From Lepidostoma basale (lineage: Eukaryota; Arthropoda; Insecta; Trichoptera; Lepidostomatidae), in NCBI GenBank assembly GCA_022606425.2, contig JAHDVF020001574.1, forward strand, positions 62,001 through 126,000: a DNA stretch of 64,000 bases, read 5' to 3'. This document shows, piece after piece, positions 62,391 to 64,000 of this stretch (position 1 is the first letter of the stretch; each line of letters begins with the position of its first letter). The position numbers and the translations under genes were made by a program. The notes below the pieces were generated by a model. That model searched no databases and had not been told where the DNA came from. It saw nothing but the letters and a program-made list of their open reading frames with translations.

Positions 62391-64000
62391 CTGAAAAAAT
62401 ATGAAAATGATTACAAAATAGTTAATAATAATAGTTTTTTTAAGCTATCCTCTTTTAGGCATTTGAAATATTTTAATTTCATTTTGAATATGCAAATGAA
62501 AAATATCTATTCTCAAAACTTATTAAAATTCTGATGATTGTGAAATTTAACAATTTGAAAATACTTAAATATTAAACTAAATGTTAAAAAACAGAATATT
62601 TAAATAAAGAAAAATAGAAAAAGTTCTGGCAAATATGTTATTATTTTGTAGACCAAAGTTATTTATTATTCGTACCTTCGGTAAGACAAGGGCACAATTG
62701 CACGTTTTGTAATTTTTCATTAGAGACATTTAAAGATTTTTGAAGAATAATATCGTGTTATTCTGGCTATATTGATCATACACTATCGCCCTCTGGCAAA
62801 ATGAGACTGAACTTAGTGAGCGACTTTGTTCCTCCAGATAAAGGGATGTTTTTAAAATACATTGGCATACTTAACTCATTTTGAGAATTTTTAACAATTA
62901 TGCCCTTGTCTTACCGAAGGTGCGATATCTTCTAGACCTAATGTGTTTATATGTTAGGATGTTTATTAAAATAAAAAGAATGTTGTAACATTTTAAATTT
63001 AAAAAAATAAGTTGACCAGTTCGTTGGTTTTCATCAATCATCAGAAATTCTTAGTAACAATAAATGTTAATTTTATATGTATTGTACATACTAGTCTTGA
63101 GATAAAAAAGAGCACATTTTTATCACTGTATTCTAACAGATTTATTTAGAAAAATACTGATTCAAACATTAATTGGGCGTTGTGTAAATCAACACATCTG
63201 TGCTGTGTCAACTGTTAGTACAACAATATAAATTAATCAAGATTAACTCTGTGAGCCACAACATTAATAATCAATTTAACAATTGATTACATAAATCTGA
63301 ATACATTCACTGTTATTTGAGCCATGGATATTGAAGTGACTGCATCTACAACATCTACGACTGACTGCATGACGACCTTCGTGGCCGAGTGGTAAGTGTT
63401 TTAACTGCCACCCCGAAGGTTCCGGGTTCGATTCCCGGAGAGGGCAGTGTGATTGTCACACTGTCTTTGGTCTGGTGTAGAATTCACGTGGCAATAAAAT
63501 GGCGATAGATTAGCTACCTATCACATGTCACGAGAATCACTATGATAGCTATAATACCCTTTACATCGATTTGGCTCATGCTGTCATGATGTAAAGAGCG
63601 ATTCAACAAAATAATAATAATAATCTATCTTTATATCCCTTTCAGTATGAACAATTTGGGTAAACATTTGTTTTATAAACTGTTAAATTATAATACTTTG
63701 CTTTTATGTATCACAATTTTATTTTTATTTTTCGCGACAGCTGTTTTGTCAACCTATGTTGACATCATCATTTGTTTTATTTTGAAAGAAAGTAAATAAG
63801 ATTGGTACCTGAATATTAAAGATAGCACCATTTAACACTCCTATACTTTGTCCCACAAATGACACCAAAATAAACATAAAGGAGTAGTAACATATTCTGA
63901 AGAATTCTACAGGTTGGCCAGTCATCAAATAGGTGATGACTGAAAAGGAGAGAGTGCTGAATAATTGGACCGGGGCATCTGACAGCGTCAAGGAAATGTA
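62043..64000 (-). CDS. ABCG half-transporter gene 2 (ABCG1/4-like), C-terminal exons only
   Basis: Two exons are visible: 63809-64000 (continues beyond the right edge) and 62043-62390, joined in phase 0. The visible product is about 179 residues: the last four or so membrane spans, including MTGQP, the Phe-Asn-Ile-Gln exon end, FSGFF, and the last extracellular loop with two cysteines (QCDALYCHYRYP), a loop form typical of the ABCG1/ABCG4 group. It ends in a basic tail Lys-His-Arg-Arg-Gly and TAA. It has the same strand and domain layout as gene 1, with the shared phase-0 intron. It is a separate gene, because gene 1 has its own start at 19871. The ATPase half is outside the window. Confidence 0.93.
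62671..62924. mobile_element. MITE M7 with 30-bp terminal inverted repeats
   Basis: The left end CGTACCTTCGGTAAGACAAG and the complement of the right end CGCACCTTCGGTAAGACAAG both continue GGCA and AATTG; two mismatches in 30. 254 bp, noncoding, in the last intron of ABCG gene 2. The end CGCACC resembles that of the palindrome at 39623. Confidence 0.85.
63371..63625 (+). mobile_element. SINE-A, full length, best copy
   Basis: Head GACGACCTTCGTGGCCGAGT, intact B box GGTTCGATTCCC, core TTTGGTCTGGTGTAGAATTC, 3' end AGAGCGATTCAACAAAATAA with an AAT-repeat tail. About 255 bp. In the intron of ABCG gene 2, antisense to it. Confidence 0.93.
63809..64000 (-). CDS. ABCG gene 2, penultimate exon (cut by window edge)
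   Basis: The frame is open from 64000 to the donor GTACC after 63809. It encodes TLSDAPVQLFSTLSF, then MTGQP and the helix ending in Phe-Asn-Ile-Gln. It covers both sides of the point where gene 1 has its intron 9. Confidence 0.93.

Overview
The window is eukaryotic nuclear DNA. It is AT-rich, has GT-AG introns, and is crowded with animal-type non-LTR retrotransposons, tRNA-headed SINEs, TA-inserted mariner elements and foldback elements. An arthropod, most likely an insect and perhaps a moth or butterfly, fits best. The order is inference from repeat style and the ABCG cluster, not proof.

Two host genes are visible, both on the minus strand and both ABCG half-transporters of the ABCG1/ABCG4 type. 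Gene 1 starts at 19871 and runs left through eleven coding exons to the window edge. It encodes about 551 residues here: the whole nucleotide-binding domain with Walker A, Q-loop, signature, Walker B, D-loop and H-loop, then most of the membrane domain. The last part lies beyond position 1. Gene 2 enters at the right edge; only its last two coding exons (63809-64000 and 62043-62390, with the stop at 62043) lie inside. Both genes have a phase-0 intron after the same Phe-Asn-x-Gln residues, as expected for tandem paralogues. They are about 42 kb apart and no other host gene was recognised between them.

Most other recognisable sequence is mobile DNA. Introns of gene 1 (96-19765) hold short 5'-truncated LINE pieces, SINEs, several MITEs, large palindromes, three mariner-derived elements and a minisatellite. 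From 20 to 50 kb there is a dense mosaic of at least seven LINE families. The most complete are a 5'-truncated jockey-type element with an open 798-codon endonuclease/RT frame and a 12-bp target duplication (50341-52844), and a two-ORF element with ORF1 plus endonuclease but no RT (40514-42258). From 53 to 62 kb repeats thin out.

Several insertions can be bounded exactly because an older repeat is interrupted or a target duplication survives. These show that many microsatellites here, (AAG)n, (GTT)n, (TTAG)n and (AAT)n, are 3' tails of LINEs or SINEs. The tRNA-headed SINE carries a 3' tail almost identical to the 3' end of a LINE at 48.4 kb, which points to its mobilising partner. Coordinates of repeat edges are read by eye and may be off by several bases unless a target duplication is given.
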